DNA of 64,000 nt from Burkholderia anthina (GTDB lineage Bacteria > Pseudomonadota > Gammaproteobacteria > Burkholderiales > Burkholderiaceae): NCBI RefSeq assembly GCF_902498995.1, contig NZ_CABVLY010000008.1, positions 124,001 through 188,000 on the forward strand, read 5' to 3'. Of this stretch, positions 1 to 8,903 are shown piece after piece (positions within the stretch are counted from its first letter, which is position 1; every line of letters begins with the position of its first letter). The position numbers and the translations under genes are program-made. The notes under the pieces are model-generated. The model did not search any database. It was not told the origin of the DNA and saw only the letters and a program-made list of their open reading frames with translations.

Positions 1-3000
1 CCGCGAGCTTCGACTGCAGCGACACGGCGATACCGCCGCGCGGCGTGCCCTGTGCGTTGTCGACCGCACCGGCCGGCGCCGACACGGGCACCGTCAGCGT
101 GCCGTCGACCTGCGCGAGCGTGGCCTGCTGCACGGTCACCGGCAGCGCGGGCACGACCTTCTGCGCGACGGCCAGCGCATCGGACGCGCGCTTGCCGCCT
201 TGCTCGGCCGCCTCGATGCGCCAGTTCAGCGCGCCGGCCGCGTCGAGCGCCTGCTCGGGCACGGTGATCGTCCACGCCACCTCGGTCGCCGCGTTGGCCG
301 CGAGCGATACGGTTTGCGGCGCGACGTCGAGGCCCGTCACGCGCGGCGTCACGACGACCTGCATCGCGCGGTCGGTCGTGTTGCGCAGCGTGACCTGCGC
401 GCGGAACGCATCGCCTTCGCGCACGAGCGGCGGCAGGCCGGAGATCAGCTGCAGATCCTGCGTGCTGCGGATCGACGTGCTGCCGGTGCCGAAGCGATCG
501 GCGCCGACCGCCGCGATCGCGACGATCCGGAAACGCGTCAGCGCATCGTTCAGCGGCACGTCGACGGTCGCGCTGCCGTTCGCGTCGAGCGTCACGCGCG
601 GGTTCCACAGCAGCAGCGTGTCGAACAGCTCGCGCGTCGGCGCGCTGCCGCCCCCGCCGCCGGCCGGCACGGCCTTGCGGCCGAAGTGGCGGCGGCCGAC
701 GATTTCCATCTGCGCGGTGGCCGTTTCAACGCCGTATGCGCGACGCTGCAACATCGCGTCGAGCAGGTCCCAGCTGTTGTTCGGCATCAGTTCGAGCAGC
801 GCCTCGTCGACGGCCGCGACCGCGATCTGCGTGCCGGCCGGTGCGGGCTGGCCGTTCGGCAGCGTCACCTTCACATGCGCCTGGGCCTTGCTGCGCACCG
901 TGTAGCGCGTGGCGTCGGTCGTCACGGTCACGCCGAGACGATGCACGCCCGTGCCGACCTTGATCTCGCCGAGGCCATAGCGGAACGCGGGCTTCGACAG
1001 GTCGACGAACGCGGTCGGCGCTTCATAGTGACGGCCTTCGCGCCAGAAGGCGCGCGCCCATTCGACCGGCGCCTTCCAGCCCCACGTGAAGAACGAGTAC
1101 CACGGCACTTCGCGAATCCGGCCGCGCAATGCGAGCACCGATACGTACACGTTCGGCCCCCACGATTCGCCGACCTTCAGGTCGACGGTCGGGTTCTTGC
1201 CGTTCAGCTGCACGACGTGCGTTTCCATCACGCCGCCGCGCTCGACCGCGACGAGGGCGGTGGCGTAGCGGAACGGCATGCGCACCTGGAAGCGCGCGGT
1301 TTCGCCCGGCTCGTACGAAGTCTTCTCCGGAATCACGTCGATCCGGTCGGTGTTGTCGCCGCCGAACCAGAGTTCGTCCTCGCGCGTGACCCACACCGAC
1401 GTCGACGCGTTCGACGCGCGGCCGTCGCCGTCCTTCGCGACCGCGATCAGCTGCACGTTGCCGGCCTGCTCGAGCGTGGCGTCGCAGGCCATGCGGCCCT
1501 TGTCGTCGGTCTTGCCCGAGCACAGCACGCCGAGGTCGCGCGTGTCGCTCTTGTTGTCGTATGCGTAGAAGCCGCCGACCATCCGCTTGCGCGACGACGT
1601 CGTGACGTGCGCGACGCCCTTGATCTCGATCGACACCGACGCACGCGGCTTGCCCTGCAGATCGACCGCGAGCGCCTGCACGGGCACGCGCTGGCCGACC
1701 GACACCCAATGGCCGGCCTTGATGCCGACCGCCACCGCGGCCGGCCACAGGATCGTGTCGCCGCGGATCGTCTGCACTTCGCCGTTCGGATCCGCGAACG
1801 TCGCTTCGAGCGCGATGCGCTTCGGCGCGTCGACGTCGGGCAGCCCCTTGAGCGTGACGGAGCCCGCGCCGTTGCGATCGAGCGTCAGCGGCAGCTTGTC
1901 CGCGATCAGCTTCGTCGCATCGGGATCGCTGTTCGACGACGACGCGTTGTCGCCGTCCTGCGAATCGTCGTCGGCGTTGCCGTCGCTCGTGTCGGGGCGA
2001 TACGGCGAGAAGCTGAAGTCCTCGAAGCGGTCCGCGAACGGCGGCGATGCCCACTTCATCAGCGCCGACACCTGCACGGGCAGGTTCGATGCGCCGCCGC
2101 CCGACACGTAGTCGATCTGCACGGCGAGCGGCGCTTCCTTCACGGCGACGAGCGGGCGCTTCTGCGCGTCGCGCGCGCTGATCGACCCTTTCAGCACCGG
2201 CAGGCGGAACGCCTCGACGCGGAAGCTGCCGCTGTAGTAGCTGGTGGTCGGCGCATCGTCCGGGCCGCCTTCGAGCGACACGCTGTATTCGCCGAGCTTC
2301 GCTGCCGGCGGCAGCGTGAACTGCGTGTCGGCGCTATGGTCGGCCGTCCACGTGAGCGGCAGCTTGTACGTCTGGTCCGAGCCGAGATGGCGGATCGTCA
2401 CGCGCGTCGGGTATTGCGACGGGAACGCGAGGCTCTGCAGTGTCTCGGTACGCAGGAAATGCTTCATCGACACGGTTTCGCCGGCGCGCAGCAGCGTGCG
2501 GTCGAACACGGTATGCGCGCGCACCGTCGGTGCGCTGTCGTTGTCGGTCGGCACGTTGAAGCGCCACGATTCGATCCCGCGATTCCAGTTCGAGCTGACG
2601 AACGCCATGTCGGGGCCGGTCTTCGGATCGTCGACGCGTGCGGACACGAAGTAATCGTCGAAGCGCTGTTCCGACGAACGGCATTCGTGCTTCGGCTCGA
2701 ACGGGCCGTCGATCTTCAGCAGGCCCTGCGCGTCGGTCGTGCCGGCCGCGATCTCGTCGCCGTTGCAATCCGATACGCGAATGTGCGCGTTCGGCACGGG
2801 CTTGCCCTTGTCGAGCGTCGTGACCCACACGAGGTTGTTCTCGCGCCCCTGTTTCAGGTGCACGCCGAGGTTCGTGACGAGCACCGTGGTGCGCACGTAC
2901 ATGCTCGACGGTTTCGCGAGCAACGAGCGGCCGAGCGCGGGCGACGCGAGTTCCAGCACGTAGAAGCCGGGCTTGTCGATCGGCACGCCGACGATCTCGA

Positions 3001-4534
3001 ACGGGCGCAGCGTCTTCGGATCGGCCTTCGGCAGCGTCAGCGCCTGCGCGCCCGGTTCGCCGTCGAGCAGCGACAGCGAGCGCACGTCGATGCGGCGGTT
3101 CTGCGGCGCGGGCATCTTTTCGCCGGCTTCGAGCGGCACGTAGACGGGGTGCTGGCCCTTGCGTTGCAGCAAGCCCGGCATGCGCTCGTCGATCGTGCCG
3201 GCCGTCATCGACCAGTTGTCGAAGCGGTCGACGGTTCGCATCCATTGACGAATCGCGGTGTCGTTCTCGACCTTCAGGTTCGCGAATTGCGCGCCGCCCG
3301 CGTTGAGGCCGGCGATATGGAGATCGGCTTCGACGTTGCGCAGCGTGACCGGCACGAGCGCAGGCGTATCGGGTTCGGCAAAGCGCTCGACGATGCCGAA
3401 GGTGCCCGACGAGAATTTCGCGAGCGGCGGCATCGGTGCGGTGCGCGTCGCGAGCGGGAACAGGTCGGCGTTCGCGAGCGAGCGGTCGGTCACGTCGCGC
3501 AGCCCGGACGGCAGCTCGATCGTCAGGCTCGCCTGCGCGGGCAGCGGCGGGTTGAACGTGACGGTCATCACTTCGTCGCTGTGGTCGTCCGCGGCGAAGG
3601 TCGGCGATAGCGAACCGTCAGGGCCGCGCAGCTTGATCGCTTCGGCGTTCTTGCGCGAGATCGGCGCGTTGAACGACAGCGTCAGCGGACGCAGCGGCGT
3701 GCAGGGCGCCTTCGCGTTCTCGCGCTCGCACGAGAAGCTCGCGGCGAACGGCGCGCGCACGGTGAAGTCGAAACGCCGCTCGGTTTCGTTCGCGATGCCG
3801 CTCGGGCTCGCCACGCCCTTGCCGTAGACGAGCTGCATCTTCGCGCTGGCCGGCAGCGCCTGCGCGCACGACAGCGTGAGCACGCGCGCGGCGTCCTTCT
3901 TCAGCCCGAAGTGATCGAGCAGCGCGGTGCGGGTGTCGTCGGCGGCGGCCGTGACGGGGATGCGGTTGCCGATGCCGGCCGCTTCGCACCAGATGTTCGC
4001 GAGCGCGGAGCGCGGTTCGGCCGGGCCGTTCAGCTTCAGCACGAAGACCTGGCGTTCCTCGATCTCGCGCGAGCCGGGGCGCACCGTCACCGGGAACGGG
4101 CCGCCCGTTTGAAACGTGAAGCGGCGCGGGCCGCTCACCGCATTGCCGGCGACCGAGCGCAGCGTGTCGTTGAGTGCGACCGAGCAGCGTACGCCCGGCG
4201 GCAGGTCGTTCTCGAAATCGTAGACCCAGGTCTTGTCGTCGAGCCAGTGACCCTGGCCGCGCGCGGCAGCGGCATCGTTGCAGGTCATGCGCGCGGGACT
4301 CGGCGCGGACGCCGAACCGAACGCGACCATCGCTTCGTCGAACTTGACGACGCTTTGCCGGACCTCGGTGACGGTGCCTTGCGGCGAGACGCTCACGGTG
4401 CGTGCGGCGAGCGCATGCAGCGACAGTGCGGCCGCGGCGCCGAGCGCCGCAACCGCGCCGATGCGCAGGAACAGCCGTGTGGTGTGATTGGCGTTGGATT
4501 GATTCGTGTTGTTGTGTTTGTCGTGCTGCTTCAT
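1..4534 (-). CDS. alpha-2-macroglobulin family protein (C-terminus outside window)
   Basis: This is the first ~1511 residues of a very large exported protein; the reading frame stays open through the left edge. After the start MKQHDKHNN comes a hydrophobic stretch around residues 19-38 ending ALAAR, a signal peptide or membrane anchor. The body is a run of beta-rich repeats with bacterial alpha-2-macroglobulin (MG-domain) phrases such as FDRTLLRAGETVSMKHFLR, GEYSVSLEGG and PVYVPLEAGEK. Family members are periplasmic protease traps of about 1500-2000 residues, often next to a penicillin-binding protein 1C gene. The thioester/bait part would lie beyond position 1, so whether a CxEQ motif exists is unknown. 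The ATG at 4532-4534 follows a GAGGG purine run. It is divergent from the glucose dehydrogenase operon across 303 bp. The family call is firm; the type (thioester or not) is open. Confidence 0.85.
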   Translation of the reverse strand, partial: MKQHDKHNNTNQSNANHTTRLFLRIGAVAALGAAAALSLHALAARTVSVSPQGTVTEVRQSVVKFDEAMVAFGSASAPSPARMTCNDAAAARGQGHWLDDKTWVYDFENDLPPGVRCSVALNDTLRSVAGNAVSGPRRFTFQTGGPFPVTVRPGSREIEERQVFVLKLNGPAEPRSALANIWCEAAGIGNRIPVTAAADDTRTALLDHFGLKKDAARVLTLSCAQALPASAKMQLVYGKGVASPSGIANETERRFDFTVRAPFAASFSCERENAKAPCTPLRPLTLSFNAPISRKNAEAIKLRGPDGSLSPTFAADDHSDEVMTVTFNPPLPAQASLTIELPSGLRDVTDRSLANADLFPLATRTAPMPPLAKFSSGTFGIVERFAEPDTPALVPVTLRNVEADLHIAGLNAGGAQFANLKVENDTAIRQWMRTVDRFDNWSMTAGTIDERMPGLLQRKGQHPVYVPLEAGEKMPAPQNRRIDVRSLSLLDGEPGAQALTLPKADPKTLRPFEIVGVPIDKPGFYVLELASPALGRSLLAKPSSMYVRTTVLVTNLGVHLKQGRENNLVWVTTLDKGKPVPNAHIRVSDCNGDEIAAGTTDAQGLLKIDGPFEPKHECRSSEQRFDDYFVSARVDDPKTGPDMAFVSSNWNRGIESWRFNVPTDNDSAPTVRAHTVFDRTLLRAGETVSMKHFLRTETLQSLAFPSQYPTRVTIRHLGSDQTYKLPLTWTADHSADTQFTLPPAAKLGEYSVSLEGGPDDAPTTSYYSGSFRVEAFRLPVLKGSISARDAQKRPLVAVKEAPLAVQIDYVSGGGASNLPVQVSALMKWASPPFADRFEDFSFSPYRPDTSDGNADDDSQDGDNASSSNSDPDATKLIADKLPLTLDRNGAGSVTLKGLPDVDAPKRIALEATFADPNGEVQTIRGDTILWPAAVAVGIKAGHWVSVGQRVPVQALAVDLQGKPRASVSIEIKGVAHVTTSSRKRMVGGFYAYDNKSDTRDLGVLCSGKTDDKGRMACDATLEQAGNVQLIAVAKDGDGRASNASTSVWVTREDELWFGGDNTDRIDVIPEKTSYEPGETARFQVRMPFRYATALVAVERGGVMETHVVQLNGKNPTVDLKVGESWGPNVYVSVLALRGRIREVPWYSFFTWGWKAPVEWARAFWREGRHYEAPTAFVDLSKPAFRYGLGEIKVGTGVHRLGVTVTTDATRYTVRSKAQAHVKVTLPNGQPAPAGTQIAVAAVDEALLELMPNNSWDLLDAMLQRRAYGVETATAQMEIVGRRHFGRKAVPAGGGGGSAPTRELFDTLLLWNPRVTLDANGSATVDVPLNDALTRFRIVAIAAVGADRFGTGSTSIRSTQDLQLISGLPPLVREGDAFRAQVTLRNTTDRAMQVVVTPRVTGLDVAPQTVSLAANAATEVAWTITVPEQALDAAGALNWRIEAAEQGGKRASDALAVAQKVVPALPVTVQQATLAQVDGTLTVPVSAPAGAVDNAQGTPRGGIAVSLQSKLA

Positions 4535-4837
4535 CGCTCGATGCCCTCGGAGGGAAGCTTTCTGTTTGATTGCAGGCGATTCTAACCGACGCGCATGTGA
4601 GCGGATGACGGAATGCTGCGTGTCGTCGGCTTGCGACACACGGCATCACGATGCAGAATTGTCGCGTCGACGACACAAAGATGCAGCGAAATGTCGATTG
4701 TCTCGGAATGCGGAACATTTAATGGACTATAAAACCATTGTCCGATCCGATTTGTGCGCGTACATTTCAGGGCCGCGCCAATGTTTGAGAATTATCAAGC
4801 GTGGTTTTCCCGAATCCGGTGTTCGAGAGAAGGAAAC
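4535..4837. other. divergent intergenic region, A2M gene / glucose dehydrogenase operon
   Basis: The 303 bp hold two related inverted repeats: GTGTCG-N8-CGACAC at 4620-4639 and TGTCG-N6-CGACA at 4660-4675, centred about 38 bp apart. A further repeat, AATGG-N9-CCATT at 4721-4739, encloses a TATAAA element. These look like operators and a -10 region, but I cannot assign a regulator. The segment is less GC-rich than its surroundings. Confidence 0.45.
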
Positions 4838-5344
4838 ATGCACAACGACAACACTCCCCACTCGCGTCGCGATGACGACGCAGCCGCAAGCGGCATCACG
4901 CGGCGTCAATGGCTGCAGGGCGCACTGGCGCTGACGGCGGCGGGCCTCACCGGCTCACTGGCGTTGCGGGCCCTGGCCGACAATCCCGGCACCGCGCCGC
5001 TCGATACGTTCATGACGCTCTCCGAAGCGCTGACAGGCAAGAAAGGGCTGAGCCGCGTGCTCGGCGAACGCTTCCTGCAGGCGTTGCAGAAGGGCTCGTT
5101 CAAGACGACCGACGGTCTGTCGCAACTCGCCGGCGCACTCGCGTCCGGTTCGCTGAGCCCCGATCAGGAAGCCTCCGCGCTGACGATCCTCGAAGCGTGG
5201 TATCTCGGCATCATCGACAACGTCGTGATTACGTACGAAGAAGCATTAATGTTCAGCGTCGTGTCCGATACGCTCGTGATCCCTTCGTATTGCCCCAACA
5301 AACCCGGCTTCTGGGCCGAAAAACCGATCGAGAGGCAAGCCTGA
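4838..5344 (+). CDS. FAD-glucose dehydrogenase gamma subunit (Tat-exported hitch-hiker chaperone)
   Basis: This small subunit escorts the FAD catalytic subunit through the Tat system to the periplasm. The start MHNDNTPHSRR leads to a twin-arginine signal (TRRQWLQGALALTAAGLTG, residues ~24-45) ending near ALA. The 168-residue length equals that of the characterised B. cepacia gamma subunit. The mature part matches the gluconate/sorbitol dehydrogenase small-subunit family (ILEAWYLGI, VVITYEEALMF, PGFWAEKP). The ATG at 4838 follows GAGAAGGAAAC; longer upstream starts would put a non-signal extension before the Tat motif and are rejected. Its stop overlaps the alpha-subunit ATG by one base, so translation is coupled. 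Confidence 0.93.
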   Translation: MHNDNTPHSRRDDDAAASGITRRQWLQGALALTAAGLTGSLALRALADNPGTAPLDTFMTLSEALTGKKGLSRVLGERFLQALQKGSFKTTDGLSQLAGALASGSLSPDQEASALTILEAWYLGIIDNVVITYEEALMFSVVSDTLVIPSYCPNKPGFWAEKPIERQA

Positions 5345-6963
5345 TGGCCGATACCGATACGCAAAAAGCCGACGTCGTCGTCGTCGGGTCCGGTGTCGCA
5401 GGCGCGATCGTCGCGCACCAGCTCGCGATGGCGGGCAAGTCGGTGATCCTGCTCGAAGCGGGCCCGCGCATGCCGCGCGGCGATATCGTCGAGCGCTTCC
5501 GGAACCAGCCCGACAAGACGGATTTCATGGCCCCGTACCCGTCGAGCCCGTGGGCACCGCATCCGGAATACGGCCCGCCGAACGACTACCTGATCCTGAA
5601 GGGCGAGCACAAGTTCAACTCGCAGTACATCCGCGCGGTGGGCGGCACGACGTGGCACTGGGCCGCGTCGGCGTGGCGCTTCATCCCGAACGACTTCAAG
5701 ATGAAGACAGTGTACGGCGTCGCGCGCGACTGGCCGATCCAGTACGACGATCTCGAGCATTACTATCAGCGCGCCGAGGAAGAACTCGGCGTGTGGGGCC
5801 CCGGGCCCGAGGAAGACCTGTACTCGCCGCGCAAGGAGCCGTACCCGATGCCGCCGCTGCCGTTGTCGTTCAACGAGCAGACGATCAAGAGCGCGCTGAA
5901 CGGCTACGATCCGAAGTTCCACGTGGTGACCGAGCCGGTCGCGCGCAACAGCCGCCCGTACGACGGCCGGCCGACTTGTTGCGGGAACAACAATTGCATG
6001 CCGATCTGCCCGATCGGCGCGATGTACAACGGCATCGTGCACGTCGAGAAGGCCGAGCAGGCCGGCGCGAAGCTGATCGACAGCGCGGTCGTCTACAAGC
6101 TCGAGACGGGCCCGGGCAAGCGCATCGTCGCCGCGATCTACAAGGACAAGACGGGCGCCGACCATCGCGTCGAAGGCAAGTATTTCGTCGTGGCCGCGAA
6201 CGGCATCGAGACGCCGAAGATCCTGCTGATGTCGGCGAACCGCGATTTCCCGAACGGCGTCGCGAACAGCTCCGACATGGTCGGGCGCAACCTGATGGAC
6301 CACCCGGGCACGGGCGTGTCGTTCTACGCGAACGACAAGCTGTGGCCGGGCCGCGGCCCGCAGGAAATGACGTCGCTGATCGGTTTCCGCGACGGCCCGT
6401 TCCGGGCGACGGAAGCCGCGAAGAAGATCCACCTGTCGAACATGTCGCGCATCAACCAGGAGACGCAGAAGATCTTCAAGGCGGGCAAGCTGATGAAGCC
6501 CGACGAGCTCGACGCGCAGATCCGCGACCGCTCCGCGCGCTACGTGCAGTTCGACTGCTTCCACGAAATCCTGCCGCAGCCCGAGAACCGCATCGTGCCG
6601 AGCAAGACGGCCACCGACGCGATCGGCATTCCGCGCCCGGAAATCACGTACGCGATCGACGACTACGTGAGACGCGGCGCCGCGCATACGCGTGAAGTCT
6701 ATGCGACGGCCGCGAAGGTGCTGGGCGGCACGGAAGTCGTGTTCAACGACGAGTTCGCGCCGAACAACCACATCACGGGTGCGACGATCATGGGCGCGGA
6801 TGCACGCGACTCGGTCGTCGACAAGGACTGCCGCACGTTCGACCATCCGAACCTGTTCATCTCGAGCAGCTCGACGATGCCGACCGTCGGTACGGTGAAC
6901 GTGACGCTGACGATCGCGGCGCTTGCGCTGCGGATGTCGGACACGCTGAAGAAGGAAGTCTGA
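5344..6963 (+). CDS. FAD-dependent glucose dehydrogenase, catalytic alpha subunit
   Basis: This GMC-type flavoprotein oxidises D-glucose at C1 and passes electrons through a [3Fe-4S] cluster to the multiheme beta subunit. The N-terminal FAD motif is VVVGSGVAGAIVA (residues ~12-24). The cluster ligands Cys212, Cys213, Cys218 and Cys222 lie in TCCGNNNCMPICPIG. His476 follows Asn475 in the NNHITG motif, and the C-terminal TVNVTLTIAALALR box is present. These positions, counted from the start at 5344, coincide with those of the structurally known B. cepacia enzyme, and the length is identical (539 aa). It has no signal of its own, consistent with Tat export together with gamma. Sorbitol or another sugar could also be a substrate in this family. 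Confidence 0.95.
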   Translation: MADTDTQKADVVVVGSGVAGAIVAHQLAMAGKSVILLEAGPRMPRGDIVERFRNQPDKTDFMAPYPSSPWAPHPEYGPPNDYLILKGEHKFNSQYIRAVGGTTWHWAASAWRFIPNDFKMKTVYGVARDWPIQYDDLEHYYQRAEEELGVWGPGPEEDLYSPRKEPYPMPPLPLSFNEQTIKSALNGYDPKFHVVTEPVARNSRPYDGRPTCCGNNNCMPICPIGAMYNGIVHVEKAEQAGAKLIDSAVVYKLETGPGKRIVAAIYKDKTGADHRVEGKYFVVAANGIETPKILLMSANRDFPNGVANSSDMVGRNLMDHPGTGVSFYANDKLWPGRGPQEMTSLIGFRDGPFRATEAAKKIHLSNMSRINQETQKIFKAGKLMKPDELDAQIRDRSARYVQFDCFHEILPQPENRIVPSKTATDAIGIPRPEITYAIDDYVRRGAAHTREVYATAAKVLGGTEVVFNDEFAPNNHITGATIMGADARDSVVDKDCRTFDHPNLFISSSSTMPTVGTVNVTLTIAALALRMSDTLKKEV

Positions 6964-6965
6964 CC

Positions 6966-8243
6966 GTGCGGAAATCTACTCTCACCTTCCTCCTCGCCGG
7001 GTGCCTCGCGCTGCCCGGTCTCGTGCGCGCGGCCGACTCGGCCGATCCCGCGCAGATCAAGCGCGGCGAATACCTGGCGATCGCGGGCGACTGCATGGCC
7101 TGCCACACCGCGAAGGGCGGCAAGCCGTTCGCGGGCGGTCTCGGGATGCCGGTGCCGATGCTCGGCAAGATCTATTCGAGCAACATCACGCCGGACCCGG
7201 ACACCGGCATCGGCAACTGGACGTTCGAGGACTTCGAGCGAGCGGTGCGCCACGGCGTCGCGAAGAACGGCGACAACCTGTATCCGGCGATGCCGTACGT
7301 GTCGTACGCGAAGGTCAATGACGACGATGTGCAGGCGTTGTACGCGTACTTCATGCACGGCGTCGAGCCGGTCAAGCAGACGCCGCCGAAGAACGAGATT
7401 CCCGCGCTGCTGAGCATGCGCTGGCCGCTGAAGATCTGGAACTGGCTGTTCCTGAAGGACGGCGTATACGAGCCGAAGCCGGCGCAAAGCGCCGAGTGGA
7501 ACCGCGGTGCGTACCTGGTGCAGGGCCTCGCGCACTGCAGCACGTGCCACACCCCGCGCGGCGTTGCGATGCAGGAGAAGTCGCTCGACGAGACGGGCGG
7601 CAGCTTCCTGTCGGGTTCGGTGCTCGCGGGCTGGGACGGCTACAACATCACGTCGGATCCGAACGCGGGGATCGGCGGCTGGACCCAGCAGCAGCTCGTC
7701 CAGTACCTGCGTACCGGCAGCGTGCCGGGTGTCGCGCAGGCGGCCGGCCCGATGGCCGAGGCGGTCGAGCACAGCTTCTCGAAGATGACCGACGCCGACA
7801 TCGGCGCGATCGCGACGTACATCCGCACGGTGCCGGCCGTGGCCGACGGCAGCGCGAAGCAGTCGCGTTCGTCGTGGGGCAAGCCGGCCGAGGACGGGCT
7901 GAAGCTGCGCGGCGTGGCGCTCGCGTCGTCGGGCATCGATCCGGCGCGGCTGTATCTCGGCAACTGTGCGACGTGTCACCAGATGCAGGGCAAGGGCACG
8001 CCGGACGGTTACTACCCGTCGCTGTTCCACAACTCGACGGTGGGTGCGTCGAACCCGGCCAACCTGGTCCAGGTGATCCTGAACGGCGTGCAGCGCAAGG
8101 CCGGCAGCGAGGATGTCGCGATGCCTGCATTCCGCAACGAGTTGTCGGATGCACAGATCGCCGCGCTGACGAACTACCTGACCGCGCAGTTCGGCAATCC
8201 GGCCGCGAAGGTGACCGAGCAGGACGTCGCGAAGGCGCGTTGA
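6966..8243 (+). CDS. glucose dehydrogenase beta subunit, triheme cytochrome c
   Basis: This membrane-associated cytochrome carries electrons from the FAD subunit to the respiratory chain. It starts at GTG 6966, two bases after the alpha stop. A Sec signal (LTFLLAGCLALPGLVRA) is followed by three c-type heme sites: CMACH (Cys43-His47), CSTCH (Cys191-His195) and CATCH (Cys334-His338). The 425-residue length matches the B. cepacia beta subunit. It closes the gamma-alpha-beta operon; related triheme subunits serve alcohol, gluconate and sorbitol dehydrogenases, so the sugar assignment rests on the neighbours. Confidence 0.94.
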   Translation: MRKSTLTFLLAGCLALPGLVRAADSADPAQIKRGEYLAIAGDCMACHTAKGGKPFAGGLGMPVPMLGKIYSSNITPDPDTGIGNWTFEDFERAVRHGVAKNGDNLYPAMPYVSYAKVNDDDVQALYAYFMHGVEPVKQTPPKNEIPALLSMRWPLKIWNWLFLKDGVYEPKPAQSAEWNRGAYLVQGLAHCSTCHTPRGVAMQEKSLDETGGSFLSGSVLAGWDGYNITSDPNAGIGGWTQQQLVQYLRTGSVPGVAQAAGPMAEAVEHSFSKMTDADIGAIATYIRTVPAVADGSAKQSRSSWGKPAEDGLKLRGVALASSGIDPARLYLGNCATCHQMQGKGTPDGYYPSLFHNSTVGASNPANLVQVILNGVQRKAGSEDVAMPAFRNELSDAQIAALTNYLTAQFGNPAAKVTEQDVAKAR

Positions 8244-8420
8244 CGCCGGCAGCACGCGGCACGAAGCAGGGCAACACTGACAAGAGGAGGAGCACAGCAC
8301 ATCGGGCGGGCCCCGATGCCGGTTGTTGCAGAGGAGGGCGGGCGGCGCAGGCGGCTGCCCGTTCTGGTTCGTTGGCAATCCGGTGCGCGCGCTTCGCGCA
8401 TCGTTTTCGTTGATCACACC

Positions 8421-8840
8421 ATGACACCGAATCAACCGTTTCTCGCGTCCCAGCGCGATGTGCTGCTGCTGCTGTCCCGAATCCTGCTCGTGATCCTGTT
8501 CGTGATGTTCGGCTGGAAGAAGATCGTCGACTTCTCCGGAACGATCGCGTTCATGGGAACGGAGGGCGCGCCGGCGCCGATCATTTCGGCGGCGATCGCC
8601 GTCGTGATGGAGCTGTTCGTCGGCATCGCGCTCCTCGTCGGCTTCCAGACGCGGCCGCTCGCGCTGCTGCTTGCGCTGTACACGATCGGCACCGCGCTCA
8701 TCGGCCACCGCTACTGGACGATGACGGGCGGCGAGCAGATCAACAACATGATTCATTTCTACAAGAACATCGCGATCTCGGGCGGCCTGCTCGCGCTTTG
8801 CGCGGCCGGCCCCGGACGTTTTTCGATCGATCGCGGGTGA
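8421..8840 (+). CDS. DoxX family membrane protein
   Basis: A 139-residue inner-membrane protein with four hydrophobic segments (LLLSRILLVILFVMFGWKK near residues 13-31, then ~45-65, 70-85 and the C-terminal ~110-128). This is the DoxX/YqjF topology; the conserved GWKK after helix 1 and the GLLALCAAGPGRFSID end are typical. The biochemical role of most DoxX proteins is unknown, with links to redox and sulfur metabolism. The reading frame is open upstream to 8316, but ATG 8421 is chosen because it starts directly before the conserved region; neither candidate has a strong ribosome binding site. It lies 178 bp after the cytochrome gene and 63 bp before the porin, in the same direction, so it may extend that operon. 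Confidence 0.75.
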   Translation: MTPNQPFLASQRDVLLLLSRILLVILFVMFGWKKIVDFSGTIAFMGTEGAPAPIISAAIAVVMELFVGIALLVGFQTRPLALLLALYTIGTALIGHRYWTMTGGEQINNMIHFYKNIAISGGLLALCAAGPGRFSIDRG

Positions 8841-8903
8841 ACGGGCCGCCGGCGCGCGCATTGGGCGCGCGCCGGACGGTCGAGACTCCGAGGGGGCATC
8901 ATT

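Noticed and set aside
200-3610. 1136-residue open frame on the plus strand
   Set aside because: It is antisense to the alpha-2-macroglobulin-like gene, Arg/His/Ala-rich, and has no domain; typical shadow frame in high-GC DNA.
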